A DNA stretch of 12,330 nucleotides from an uncultured Oscillibacter sp. (GCA_910586735.1 CAJUJW010000071.1:1-12330), one strand, 5' to 3'; positions 5,862-12,330 are shown, counted from the stretch's first letter. Made by a program: numbers and translations. The notes: generated by a model from the sequence alone, not told the origin.

Positions 5862-5915
5862 ATTAGGGATGAGGAATGAGGAGCCGGATTCCTCTCCTCA
5901 TTCCTGAGCCCTAAT
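5862..5915. repeat. Long imperfect palindrome between binding protein and permease genes
   Basis: ATTAGGG (5862-5868) pairs with CCCTAAT (5909-5915), and AGGAATGAGGAG (5872-5883) pairs exactly with CTCCTCATTCCT (5894-5905). The two stems are separated by a 3x3 internal loop, and the apical loop is 10 nt. It ends 6 nt before the weak ribosome binding site of the permease gene, so it may affect translation of that gene. It has the form of a small dispersed intergenic repeat. Confidence 0.75.
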
Positions 5916-5939
5916 TTCAAGAGAGGTTGTGTAACCGTC

Positions 5940-6890
5940 ATGCTGAGTTTCCTCAACGCTCTGCCGGGCGCCGTGTCCCAGGGTCTTATCTGGGGCACCA
6001 TGGCCATCGGCGTATACATCACCTATAAAATCCTGGACATCGCCGACCTGACCGTGGACGGCTCCTTCTGCACCGGCGGCGCAGTGTTCGTCATGCTGTT
6101 CTCCGGCGGGGTCAACGTCTGGGCGGCCCTGCTGGCGGCCCTGGCGGCGGGCATGCTGGCGGGGCTGGTCACCGGTCTGCTGAACACCCAGTGCGGCATT
6201 CCCGCCATTCTCTCCGGCATCCTGACCCAGCTGGGATTGTACTCCGTCAACATGGCCATCATGGACTTCAAAGCCTCCGTGGCCATCAACGTCACCCAGG
6301 CGGACACCCTGGAAAAGCTCCTGGTGTCCCTGCGCTTCGTCCAGGGGACCATCAAGGGGGACTTCCCCCTCTGGCGGCACCCCATCCTGGTGGTGGGCCT
6401 GTTCACGGCGGGGGTCATCGGCCTGCTGTACAGCTTCTTCGGCACCGAGCTGGGCGCGGCCCTCCGGGCCACGGGGTCCAACCCCAGCTGCGCCCGGGCC
6501 CAGGGCATCAACACCGACTACTGCAAGGTGCTGGGCCTCATGATCTCCAACGGGCTGGTGGCCCTCTCCGGGGCTCTGCTGTGCCAGTACAACGGGTCCA
6601 ACGAGATCAACGTGGGCCGGGGGGCCATCGTCATCGGCCTGGCGGCGGTCATCATCGGGCAGGTGCTCTTCGGCAAGCTGTTCCACAACTTCGCGTCGAA
6701 GCTGTTCGCGGTGTCCGTCGGGGCGATTCTCTACTACATCGTCATCCAGGCGGTGCTGGCCATGGGCATGAACCCCAACTATCTGAAACTGCTGTCCGCC
6801 CTGGTGGTGGCGGTGTTCCTGTCCATCCCCTACTGGAAGGGCAAGTATTTCCACGCCAAGGTGAAGAGAGGAGGCACCCGCCATGCTTGA
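5940..6890 (+). CDS. TrpY-type ABC transporter permease
   Basis: A 316-residue integral membrane permease of the branched-chain-type (BPD_transp_2) fold, forming the channel for the preceding binding protein. About eight to nine hydrophobic segments are visible, for example near residues 12-32, 42-56, 59-81, 87-107, 148-167, 194-215, 226-244, 254-275 and 283-298. The cytoplasmic loop ELGAALRATGSNPSCARAQGI (170-190) is the conserved ATPase-contact region. The length is typical. The ATG at 5940 is the only in-frame start near GAGAGG (5921-5926). The spacing of 13 nt is long, so translation may be weak or depend on the hairpin ending at 5915. Its last 8 nt overlap the ATPase gene, which indicates translational coupling. 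Confidence 0.92.
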   Translation: MLSFLNALPGAVSQGLIWGTMAIGVYITYKILDIADLTVDGSFCTGGAVFVMLFSGGVNVWAALLAALAAGMLAGLVTGLLNTQCGIPAILSGILTQLGLYSVNMAIMDFKASVAINVTQADTLEKLLVSLRFVQGTIKGDFPLWRHPILVVGLFTAGVIGLLYSFFGTELGAALRATGSNPSCARAQGINTDYCKVLGLMISNGLVALSGALLCQYNGSNEINVGRGAIVIGLAAVIIGQVLFGKLFHNFASKLFAVSVGAILYYIVIQAVLAMGMNPNYLKLLSALVVAVFLSIPYWKGKYFHAKVKRGGTRHA

Positions 6891-7677
6891 GATCAAGGAG
6901 ATCTGGAAGACCTTCAACCCCGGGACGGTCAACGAGAAACAGGCCCTCCGGGGCGTGAGCCTGACCTTGAACGACGGGGACTTCTGCACGGTCATCGGCG
7001 GCAACGGGGCGGGAAAATCCACCATGCTCAACGCCGTGGCGGGGACCTGGACCGTGGACGCCGGGTCCATCTCCATCGGCGGCGTGGACGTGACGAAGCT
7101 GCCGGAGTACAGGCGGGCCCCCTACATCGGCCGGGTGTTCCAGGACCCCATGCTGGGCACCGCGCCCACCATGCAGATTCTGGAGAACCTGGCCCTGGCG
7201 GCCCGCCGGGGCCAGCGCCGGAGACTGCGCTGGGGCGTGACCAAGGCGGAGAAGGCCAGATACCAGGAGATGCTCAGGGGCCTGGACCTGGGGCTGGAGG
7301 ACCGGCTGACCAGCAAGGTGGGCCTCCTCTCCGGCGGGCAGCGCCAGGCGCTGACACTGCTGATGGCCTCCCTGAAGCGGCCCAAGCTGCTTCTGCTGGA
7401 CGAGCACACCGCCGCCCTGGACCCCAAAACGGCGGCCAAGGTGCTGGAGCTGTCGGACCGCATCGTGGCGGAGAGCGGGCTGACCACCATGATGGTCACA
7501 CACAATATGAAAGACGCCATCCAGCACGGGAACCGGCTGATTATGATGTACGACGGAAAAATCGCCATCGACGTTTCCGGCGAGGAAAAGAAAAAGCTGA
7601 CGGTGCACCAGCTGCTGGAGCTGTTCAACAAGGTCAGCGGCAGCGACGAGGCGGACGACAAACTTCTGCTGTCGTGA
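6883..7677 (+). CDS. TrpZ-type ABC transporter ATP-binding protein
   Basis: A 264-residue ABC ATPase that powers the importer from the cytoplasmic face. Motifs in order: Walker A GGNGAGKST (39-47), Q-loop Gln87 in VFQDP, signature LSGGQRQ (149-155), Walker B LLLLDEH with Asp173 and Glu174, D-loop AALD (177-180) and switch His207 in VTHNM. All key residues are present, so it should be active. The ATG at 6883 overlaps the permease stop (ATGCTTGA) and follows AGGAGG (6869-6874) by 8 nt. The last residues (about 235-264) form a short charged tail. It completes the binding protein-permease-ATPase set and is probably the last gene of that operon. Confidence 0.95.
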   Translation: MLEIKEIWKTFNPGTVNEKQALRGVSLTLNDGDFCTVIGGNGAGKSTMLNAVAGTWTVDAGSISIGGVDVTKLPEYRRAPYIGRVFQDPMLGTAPTMQILENLALAARRGQRRRLRWGVTKAEKARYQEMLRGLDLGLEDRLTSKVGLLSGGQRQALTLLMASLKRPKLLLLDEHTAALDPKTAAKVLELSDRIVAESGLTTMMVTHNMKDAIQHGNRLIMMYDGKIAIDVSGEEKKKLTVHQLLELFNKVSGSDEADDKLLLS

Positions 7678-7686
7678 CGGGAATCC

Positions 7687-7712
7687 GAGGCGGGGCGGAA
7701 GCGCTCCGCCTC
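7687..7712 (+). terminator. Weak terminator-like hairpin after the ATPase gene
   Basis: GAGGCGG (7687-7693) pairs with CCGCCTC (7706-7712). An alternative is GGCGGA (7694-7699) with TCCGCC (7705-7710). No T-run follows, so readthrough into the next gene is possible. Confidence 0.4.
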
Positions 7713-7741
7713 TTGCGCATTGGAACCCCATGCTTTACAAT
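7713..7741 (+). promoter_or_regulatory. Probable promoter of the FAH-family gene
   Basis: -35-like TTGCGC (7713-7718), a 17-bp spacer and -10 TACAAT (7736-7741). Only the TTG half of the -35 box matches consensus, but spacing and the -10 box are good. The expected start is about 25 nt before the gene. Confidence 0.5.
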
Positions 7742-7771
7742 AGAGGAAACGCTTGAAAAGGAGTCGATGTC

Positions 7772-8620
7772 ATGAAACTGGTGACCTGCCTGTATCAGGG
7801 AGAGGAGCGCGTGGGCGCTCTGACAAAAGAGGGGGACGGCGTGGTCTTCCTGCCCTATGCCGATATGAACGCCTTGATTGAGGCCCTCCCCCCGGCAACC
7901 CTGGCCGTCACCGGCCGGGCCGTGCCCCTGGAGGACGTGAAGCTGCTGGCCCCCATCCCCCGGCCCCGACAGGACGTGATCTGCCTGGGGATGAACTACC
8001 GGGACCACGCCAAGGAGGCGGCGCGGTACGACGCGGACGCCTTCACCAAGGAAAAGCCCGTGGCGGTCTACTTCTCCAAGCGGGTCAGCCGGGCCGGGGA
8101 CCCGGACGGGGTCATTCCCCGGTATGAGGGCCTGGTGGAGCGGCTGGACTATGAGGCCGAGCTGGCGGTCATTATTGGGAGGACCGCCAAAGACGTGAAA
8201 GCGGAGGACGCGGGGGACTATGTTTTCGGCTACACCGTCCTCAACGACGTGTCCGCCCGGGACCTCCAGACCGGGCACAAGCAGTGGTACTTCGGCAAGG
8301 GCCTGGACGGCTTCACCCCCATGGGGCCCTGCATCCTCACCGCCGATGAGGGAATCGCCTTTCCCCCGGCCCTGGACATCTCCTGCGCCGTCAACGGGGA
8401 GGAGCGGCAGCGGTCCAACACCTCCCTGCTGATTCACGGCGTCCCGGAGATCATTGAGGAGCTGAGCCGGGGCATGACCCTGCTGCCGGGGACCATCATC
8501 GCCACCGGCACCCCGGCGGGGGTGGGCATGGGCTTCGACCCGCCGAAATTCCTGGAGGCCGGGGATATTGTGGAGTGCTCCATTCAGCATATCGGGACTC
8601 TGCGGAATACGGTTCGCTGA
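7772..8620 (+). CDS. Fumarylacetoacetate hydrolase (FAH) family protein
   Basis: A 282-residue cytoplasmic enzyme of the FAH superfamily, whose members hydrolyse, decarboxylate or hydrate acylpyruvate-like 2-oxo acids using a divalent metal. Residues 1-60 form the small N-terminal domain, and the catalytic fold starts near VICLGMNYRDHAKE (69-82). Likely metal ligands are Glu128 and Glu130 in LDYEAEL and Asp159 in LNDVSARD; Lys176 in FGKGLDG and the TGTPAGVG stretch (245-252) are also conserved. The length is normal for YcgM/FAHD-like members. The ATG at 7772 follows AAGGAG (7758-7763) by 8 nt. It lies on the same strand as the TrpX-type importer but has its own likely promoter, and a strong terminator ends it. 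A role with the imported compound, perhaps in aromatic breakdown, is only a guess. The exact substrate cannot be told. Confidence 0.92.
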   Translation: MKLVTCLYQGEERVGALTKEGDGVVFLPYADMNALIEALPPATLAVTGRAVPLEDVKLLAPIPRPRQDVICLGMNYRDHAKEAARYDADAFTKEKPVAVYFSKRVSRAGDPDGVIPRYEGLVERLDYEAELAVIIGRTAKDVKAEDAGDYVFGYTVLNDVSARDLQTGHKQWYFGKGLDGFTPMGPCILTADEGIAFPPALDISCAVNGEERQRSNTSLLIHGVPEIIEELSRGMTLLPGTIIATGTPAGVGMGFDPPKFLEAGDIVECSIQHIGTLRNTVR

Positions 8621-8702
8621 GGGGGTATTGAAAACCCCTGATGGTTCGCGGCTCTCTTCTTTTTTGATTGCTTTATAAAAGTGATTTTTTAATAGCTCTC
8701 CC

Positions 8703-8736
8703 GAGACGGCGCGTTTGCGCCGTCTCTTTTTATTTT
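8703..8736 (+). terminator. Strong intrinsic terminator after the FAH gene
   Basis: GAGACGGCGC (8703-8712) and GCGCCGTCTC (8717-8726) form a perfect 10-bp stem with loop GTTT, followed by TTTTTATTTT (8727-8736). This is a textbook terminator and isolates the next gene. Confidence 0.95.
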
Positions 8737-8762
8737 CTCCCTGGACTTCCAGAACCTGTTCC

Positions 8763-8792
8763 TTGCCCCGGCGGGGGCGGCTGCGGTAGAAT
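8763..8792 (+). promoter_or_regulatory. Possible promoter of the GH18-SLH gene
   Basis: -35-like TTGCCC (8763-8768), an 18-bp GC-rich spacer and -10-like TAGAAT (8787-8792). TATAAG (8812-8817) is an alternative -10 without a clear -35 box. Either choice puts the palindrome at 8802-8814 on or next to the transcription start. Confidence 0.35.
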
Positions 8793-8801
8793 GAAACGCG
8801 G

Positions 8802-8814
8802 ATATCGTCGATAT
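8802..8814. promoter_or_regulatory. Operator-like palindrome upstream of the GH18-SLH gene
   Basis: A perfect inverted repeat ATATCG-T-CGATAT of 13 bp in the upstream region of the gene at 8860. It stands out as AT-rich and symmetric in a GC-rich background and falls near the likely transcription start, where a repressor would bind. The regulator is not identifiable here. Confidence 0.5.
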
Positions 8815-8859
8815 AAGTTTTATAGAGTGTCTTATGAACTGATAAAGGAGTTTGGAAGC

Positions 8860-10548
8860 ATGGGGAAGACGCGCCGTTTTGTTCTGCTGGCCCTGATTTT
8901 CGCCTTGACGCTGCCTCTGGCGGGACGGGTCTCCGCCGCGGGGGGCGGCGGGGAGGTGGTGGGCTACTACGCCTCCTGGGCCGCCGGGCAGGGATATATG
9001 CCGGAGGACATTCCGGCGGAACGGTTCACCCAGATCAACTACGCCTTCGCCGGGATTGAGGAGGGCCGGGCCGTGCTGGCCGACCCGGTCCGGGACGGGC
9101 GGAACCTCCGGGGGCTGAGGGCCCTGCGGGAGAAGAACGCCGGGCTGAAAATCGTCCTCTCCCTGGGCGGGTGGGACGGGTCCGCCGGGTTCTCCGACGC
9201 GGCGGCCTCCGCCGGAAGCCGGAGGGTCTTCGCCCAGAGCTGCGCGGACCTGATTTCCGCCCACGGCCTGGACGGCGTGGACCTGGACTGGGAGTACCCC
9301 GTCTCCGGCGGGGCCACCGGCGTGGTCCACCGGCCCCAGGACCGTGAGAACTTCACCGCGCTGCTGCGGGACCTCCGGGAGGCGCTGGACCGGCAGGGGC
9401 GGCGGGACGGGAAGCGGTATGTCCTCACCATGGCCGGGGCGGTGAGCGGCGGCTACCTCAACTGCATCGAGCCCATAGCTGTGTCGGAAATCGTGGACCA
9501 CATTTTTCTCATGGCCTATGACCTCCACGGGCCCTGGGACCCTTACGCGGACTTCAACGCCCCCCTCTACACCCCCTCGGACGGCCCGCCCCGCTACCGC
9601 GCCAGCGTGGACGGCGGCGTCTCCGCCTGGCTGGAGCGGGGCGTCCCGGCGGAAAAGCTGGTGCTGGGCATGCCGCTTTATGGGTACATATACCAGGGCG
9701 TCGGAAGCCGGAACAACGGGCTGTATCAGTCCTTCGGCGCCGGGAAGTCCGTCCCCTGGAACAAGGTCAAAAGCGACTATCTCAGCCAGGGCGCTTACCG
9801 CCGGTTCCGGCACCAGGAGGCGGGGGTCCCCTACCTCTACGGCAACCGGTCCTTCCTCTCCTATGACGACCCGGACTCCATCGCCGCCAAGGCGGAGCTG
9901 GCCCGGCGGCGGGGCCTGGGGGGCGTGGGCTTCTGGGAGCTGTCCCAGGACGCCGGGGGCGACCTGATTCAAAGCGCCTGGTCCGCCTGGAGCGGCGGGC
10001 GCTTCCGGGACGTGCCCCCGGACGCCTGGTACGCCGGGGCCGTGGAGCGGGTGTGCGCCGCCGGGCTGATGAACGGCACGAGCCCCGCCGCTTTCTCCCC
10101 CGGCGGCACGGTGACCCGGGGCCAGATTGCCGCCATCCTCCACCGCCTGGCGGGAGAGCCCCAGGTCCGGGGCTCCTCCTTCTCCGACGTGCCGGACTCC
10201 GCCTACTACAGCCGGGCCGTGACCTGGGCGGCCCGGCAGGGCGTGGCGGAGGGCTTCCCCGACGGGACCTTCCGGCCGGACCTGCCCGTCAGCCGCCAGC
10301 AGCTGGCCGCCATCCTCTGGCGCTACGCCAAAATGGAGGGAGCGGACAGGGGAAACCGGGCACCCCTCCGGGGCTGGCCGGACGCCGGGGAGGTGGGCGG
10401 CTACGCCAAAGAGGCCATGAGCTGGGCCCTGGCGGAGGGGATTCTCCAGGGGACCAAGGACGGCACCCTCCAGCCCCAGGGCCGGGCCGCCAGGGGCCAG
10501 GCCGCCGTGCTGCTGGAGCGGTTCCAGGGGCTGCTGGGGGAGGGGTGA
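8860..10548 (+). CDS. Secreted family-18 glycosyl hydrolase with three SLH domains
   Basis: A 562-residue surface enzyme. Residues 1-27 are a signal peptide (KTRRF start, hydrophobic core, VSA-A cleavage region). The GH18 barrel (about 32-375) has SLGGW (101-105), the catalytic DxxDxDxE motif DGVDLDWEYP (138-147) with acid Glu145 and helper Asp143, MAYD (218-221) and the closing GFWELSQD (357-364). GH18 enzymes cleave GlcNAc beta-1,4 bonds in chitin, glycoprotein glycans or wall polymers, with retention through the substrate N-acetyl group. Three SLH domains follow (about 381-432, 440-491, 504-556), with TRGQ, SRQQ and ARGQ in place of the TRAE motif. They would bind secondary wall polysaccharide. 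The ATG at 8860 is chosen because AAAGGAG (8844-8850) is upstream and the signal peptide begins there. The in-frame extension back to 8668 runs through the upstream terminator and is rejected. It appears to be monocistronic. Confidence 0.93.
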   Translation: MGKTRRFVLLALIFALTLPLAGRVSAAGGGGEVVGYYASWAAGQGYMPEDIPAERFTQINYAFAGIEEGRAVLADPVRDGRNLRGLRALREKNAGLKIVLSLGGWDGSAGFSDAAASAGSRRVFAQSCADLISAHGLDGVDLDWEYPVSGGATGVVHRPQDRENFTALLRDLREALDRQGRRDGKRYVLTMAGAVSGGYLNCIEPIAVSEIVDHIFLMAYDLHGPWDPYADFNAPLYTPSDGPPRYRASVDGGVSAWLERGVPAEKLVLGMPLYGYIYQGVGSRNNGLYQSFGAGKSVPWNKVKSDYLSQGAYRRFRHQEAGVPYLYGNRSFLSYDDPDSIAAKAELARRRGLGGVGFWELSQDAGGDLIQSAWSAWSGGRFRDVPPDAWYAGAVERVCAAGLMNGTSPAAFSPGGTVTRGQIAAILHRLAGEPQVRGSSFSDVPDSAYYSRAVTWAARQGVAEGFPDGTFRPDLPVSRQQLAAILWRYAKMEGADRGNRAPLRGWPDAGEVGGYAKEAMSWALAEGILQGTKDGTLQPQGRAARGQAAVLLERFQGLLGEG

Positions 10549-10875
10549 GCCGTCCCATGGGGGCCTGGGAAAGACCGGGAAAAACGGGCCGCCGGGGAAA
10601 GCGGGCCGCCGGGGGCGGCGGCCCCTACACGGCGGCCTATCGGGAAACGGACCGTAGGGGCCGCCTCCCTGGGCGGCCCGGTCCCCCGGAAGCGTAGCAG
10701 TCCCGGGAGAATGGGAGGGGACAGAGCCCCTCCTCTACAGGGCTTTCTCCTATTAAAACGCGTGGCCGGACACCCCAAAAATAAGGGAGTGTCCTATTCG
10801 GAGATTTTATTGTAGGGGCGGACCTGCGTGTCCGTCCTTCTCCCGCAACCCAGGTACTCCTTGCCGGGCGGACAT
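10549..10875. repeat. GC-rich intergenic repeat region
   Basis: No gene is supported here. The stretch holds a 13-bp direct repeat CGGGCCGCCGGGG (10585-10597 and 10602-10614) and an exact 12-bp inverted repeat, GGCGGCCCCTAC (10617-10628) with GTAGGGGCCGCC (10654-10665). It also holds hairpins GGGCCGCC/GGCGGCCC (10658-10679), GGACACCCC/GGG-A-GTGTCC (10768-10794) and GGGCGGAC/GTCCGTCC (10816-10837). The core GTAGGGGC occurs three times (10654-10661, 10812-10819 and, on the minus strand, 10621-10628). This is typical of a dispersed palindromic repeat family. None of the hairpins has a good T-run, so no clear terminator for the GH18 gene is seen. Confidence 0.7.
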
Positions 10876-11106
10876 TTATTTCAATTTACTTGCTACCCGT
10901 TCCATCAGGGCAAAAAATGTTGTGCGTTCGGCTTCGGTCAAGCCAGGGAGCAAGGTTTCCTCGGAAACCGCCATGTACTGATCGGCAAGCTGGCAGCACT
11001 CCTCCCCTGCGGGGGTAATGCGGAGCATTTTGATCCTGCGGTCACTTGCATCACCGAACCCCTCCACAAAACCCTTGTAGTCCCATTCTTCCGGGAGTGA
11101 CAGCAT
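10876..11106 (-). pseudogene. MarR-family regulator, 3' fragment
   Basis: The last 76 codons of a MarR-type transcription regulator. The stretch KGFVEGFGDASDRRIKMLRI matches the end of the recognition helix and the wing (the DxxDRR...LT..G pattern), followed by TPAGEE and the C-terminal dimerisation helix ending VASKLK. The N-terminal half, with most of the DNA-binding domain, is missing. The frame continues upstream only into antisense of the XRE gene and its ribosome binding site. The break lies near 11105-11115. An ATG exists at 11106 but has no ribosome binding site. It is best read as a remnant cut by rearrangement. Confidence 0.7.
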
Positions 11107-11127
11107 TTGCGACAGGAGGTGAGCAAT

Positions 11128-11529
11128 TTGAGCGATATAGGCAAAAGAATGAGAACGCTCCGGGAGGGCATCGGACTGTCCCAAGCCAAGTTCGGAAAAA
11201 TCGCTGGCATCCCCCAGGCTACCATCAATCGATACGAAACAGGCTACTCCGCCGCTCCCATCAAAGTGCTGATCTGGTATGCGGATTACTTCGATGTGTC
11301 GGCTGAAAAAGAACGGTGTTCGGGTAATCTCCGCCAGGGAAAACATCAGCGACGACGCCAGCGGTATTTTGGCGGAGGGTGTGTTGGAGAGCATGGCCGA
11401 ATACTACTCGGCGGAGCTGTCCCAAAAGATACGGCGGGGCATGGACATCAACGCCGAAAAATGTTTGAGCAATGGGAGCGATCCGGGCCTTGGCTACTAT
11501 GTGGACGAGGAGCGCCGCTTCCATGTTGA
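11128..11529 (+). CDS. XRE-family helix-turn-helix protein with foreign 3' end
   Basis: The start is a TTG at 11128, preceded by AGGAGG (11114-11119) at 8 nt, giving a 133-residue frame. Residues 3-58 form a complete XRE/Cro-C1 helix-turn-helix: IGKRMRTLREGIGLSQAKFG, the recognition helix around IPQATINRYETG, then IKVLIWYADYFDVS. Such regulators commonly sit beside recombinase and conjugation genes of clostridial integrative elements. After about residue 58 the frame reads serine-recombinase DNA in the wrong frame (Arg/Gln- and Gly-rich, no known domain), so the true C-terminus is lost. The HTH part might still be made and bind DNA. The breakpoint is near 11300-11305. Confidence 0.6.
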   Translation: MSDIGKRMRTLREGIGLSQAKFGKIAGIPQATINRYETGYSAAPIKVLIWYADYFDVSAEKERCSGNLRQGKHQRRRQRYFGGGCVGEHGRILLGGAVPKDTAGHGHQRRKMFEQWERSGPWLLCGRGAPLPC

Positions 11530-12330
11530 CCCGGAGGGCGCTGCTGTTGTCCGGGAGATTTTCGAGATGTACGCCAGCGGGAAAACCGTCGCTGAAATCA
11601 CGAAATATCTCAACGCAAAGCAGGTCAAGACCTCCCAGGGCAAGGAGTTCAACAAGAACAGCCTGCACCGGCTTTTGCGGAACAAGCGGTACATCGGCTA
11701 TTACATCTACAAGGACACGGAAACGCCGGGCGGGATGCCCCGCATCATTGAGGACGAGCTTTTTCAGCGGGTACAGCATATCCTTGACCGCAACAAAAAA
11801 GCTCCCGCCCGTTCCAGGGGGCGAGAGGAATATCTGCTGACGACGAAGCTGTTCTGCGGCTACTGCCGGGAGATGATGACCGGCTACGGCGGAACGGGGA
11901 AATCTGGGGCGGCCTACCGCTACTACGCCTGCAAGAGCGCCAAGAAAAAGGCTTGCCGGAAGAAAGTTGTCAACAAGCAGAAAATCGAGGACAGGATTGT
12001 TTTGGAGTGCCGCAAGCTGTTGACGGACAGCAATATCGAAAAGATTTCCCTTGCGGTTGCCGCCGCTTGTGAGGCCGACTATGACAGCTCCGCCATCAGA
12101 CGCATTAAGGCAGCGATACAGGAGGCGGACATCGCCATAGAAAACCTCTGGAAAGCCTTGGAGCGTGGGCAGGCGGTGGATATGATTACCGAGCGCATTG
12201 AGAAGCGCAAGCGGGAAAAGGACGAGTTGCAGGGCCAGCTTGCCATAGAAATGGGAAAGCAGGTCACATTCACCGCACCGCAAATCAAAGCATTTCTCTA
12301 CTCGCTGAAACGGGGAAATATCAACGACGA
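11303..12330 (+). pseudogene. Large serine recombinase (TnpX/TndX-like), N-terminus missing, 3' end outside window
   Basis: An uninterrupted frame from the CTG at 11303 to the window end (342 codons plus 2 nt), starting LKKNGVRVISARENISDDAS. This is an internal part of clostridial large serine recombinases, which move integrative and conjugative elements. Present are the end of the resolvase domain and linker helix (ESMAEYYSAELSQKIRRGMD), the recombinase domain with YVDEERRFHVDPEGAAVVREIFEMYASGKTVAEI read across two segments, the zinc-ribbon cysteines (FCGYC, coding from 11852, then YYACKSAKKKAC) and the coiled-coil region (about 12080-12250). Missing are roughly the first 100-120 residues, including the catalytic serine and most active-site arginines, so this copy cannot cut DNA by itself. 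There is no start codon with a ribosome binding site in this frame; the XRE gene upstream is in another frame. Confidence 0.8.

Noticed and set aside
4535..7076. Long minus-strand frames opposite the importer genes (495 and 392 codons)
   Set aside because: Low-complexity Gly/His/Gln-rich shadows of the binding protein, permease and ATPase genes. No ribosome binding site or recognisable domain.
8668..8859. 64-codon N-terminal extension of the GH18 protein
   Set aside because: It would be translated through the intrinsic terminator at 8703-8736, and it places the signal peptide inside the protein. The ATG at 8860 has a proper ribosome binding site.
10549..10875. CRISPR array in the repeat-rich stretch
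   Set aside because: Repeats are short, irregularly spaced and partly inverted, without equal-length spacers. They fit dispersed palindromic elements.
11261..12283. 340-codon minus-strand frame opposite the recombinase
   Set aside because: No domain or ribosome binding site is visible, while the plus strand encodes a clearly recognisable recombinase with zinc-ribbon cysteines.

Overview
The window looks like a piece of a high-GC Clostridia chromosome, most likely a gut Oscillospirales-type bacterium. This is an inference from the strong AGGAGG-type ribosome binding sites, an S-layer-homology (SLH) surface protein, a TrpX-type lipoprotein ABC transporter, GC-rich coding DNA with long antisense shadow frames, and a clostridial TnpX/TndX-like large serine recombinase at the right edge. 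No rRNA, tRNA or CRISPR array is seen.

Left part (1-4474, minus strand). Positions 1-368 carry no recognisable gene, but hold a perfect 26-bp palindrome, a run of G-tracts and a terminator-like hairpin. Then, reading right to left, comes an apparent operon smpB - cyclophilin peptidyl-prolyl isomerase - short-chain dehydrogenase (2184 down to 369), with a clear sigma-A-type promoter whose -35 box lies in a 15-bp inverted repeat. Upstream of it, separated by a strong intrinsic terminator, is a secreted 5'-nucleotidase/cyclic phosphodiesterase with a Pro-Ala-Glu linker and a C-terminal LysM domain, with its own promoter.

Centre (4497-8736, plus strand). A promoter divergent from the nucleotidase promoter drives a leader of about 240 nt. 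The leader contains a 32-codon, Phe/Arg-rich small ORF with a good ribosome binding site, competing hairpins and one strong intrinsic terminator (a second, weaker one is possible). Behind it lies a complete TrpX-type ABC importer: lipoprotein binding protein, permease and ATPase, of a family linked to aromatic amino acid uptake. This leader is the most interesting feature: it has the architecture of a transcription attenuator. A fumarylacetoacetate-hydrolase-family enzyme follows with its own likely promoter and a very good terminator.

Right part (8737-12330). A secreted family-18 glycosyl hydrolase with three C-terminal SLH domains is preceded by a 13-bp operator-like palindrome. After it come about 330 bp of GC-rich intergenic repeats. 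From about 10,860 the sequence becomes visibly less GC-rich and consists of broken genes: the 3' end of a MarR-type regulator (minus), an XRE helix-turn-helix gene interrupted after its DNA-binding domain (plus), and a large serine recombinase lacking its N-terminal catalytic domain (plus, running off the window). This is a scar of a mobile element, or possibly an assembly junction.
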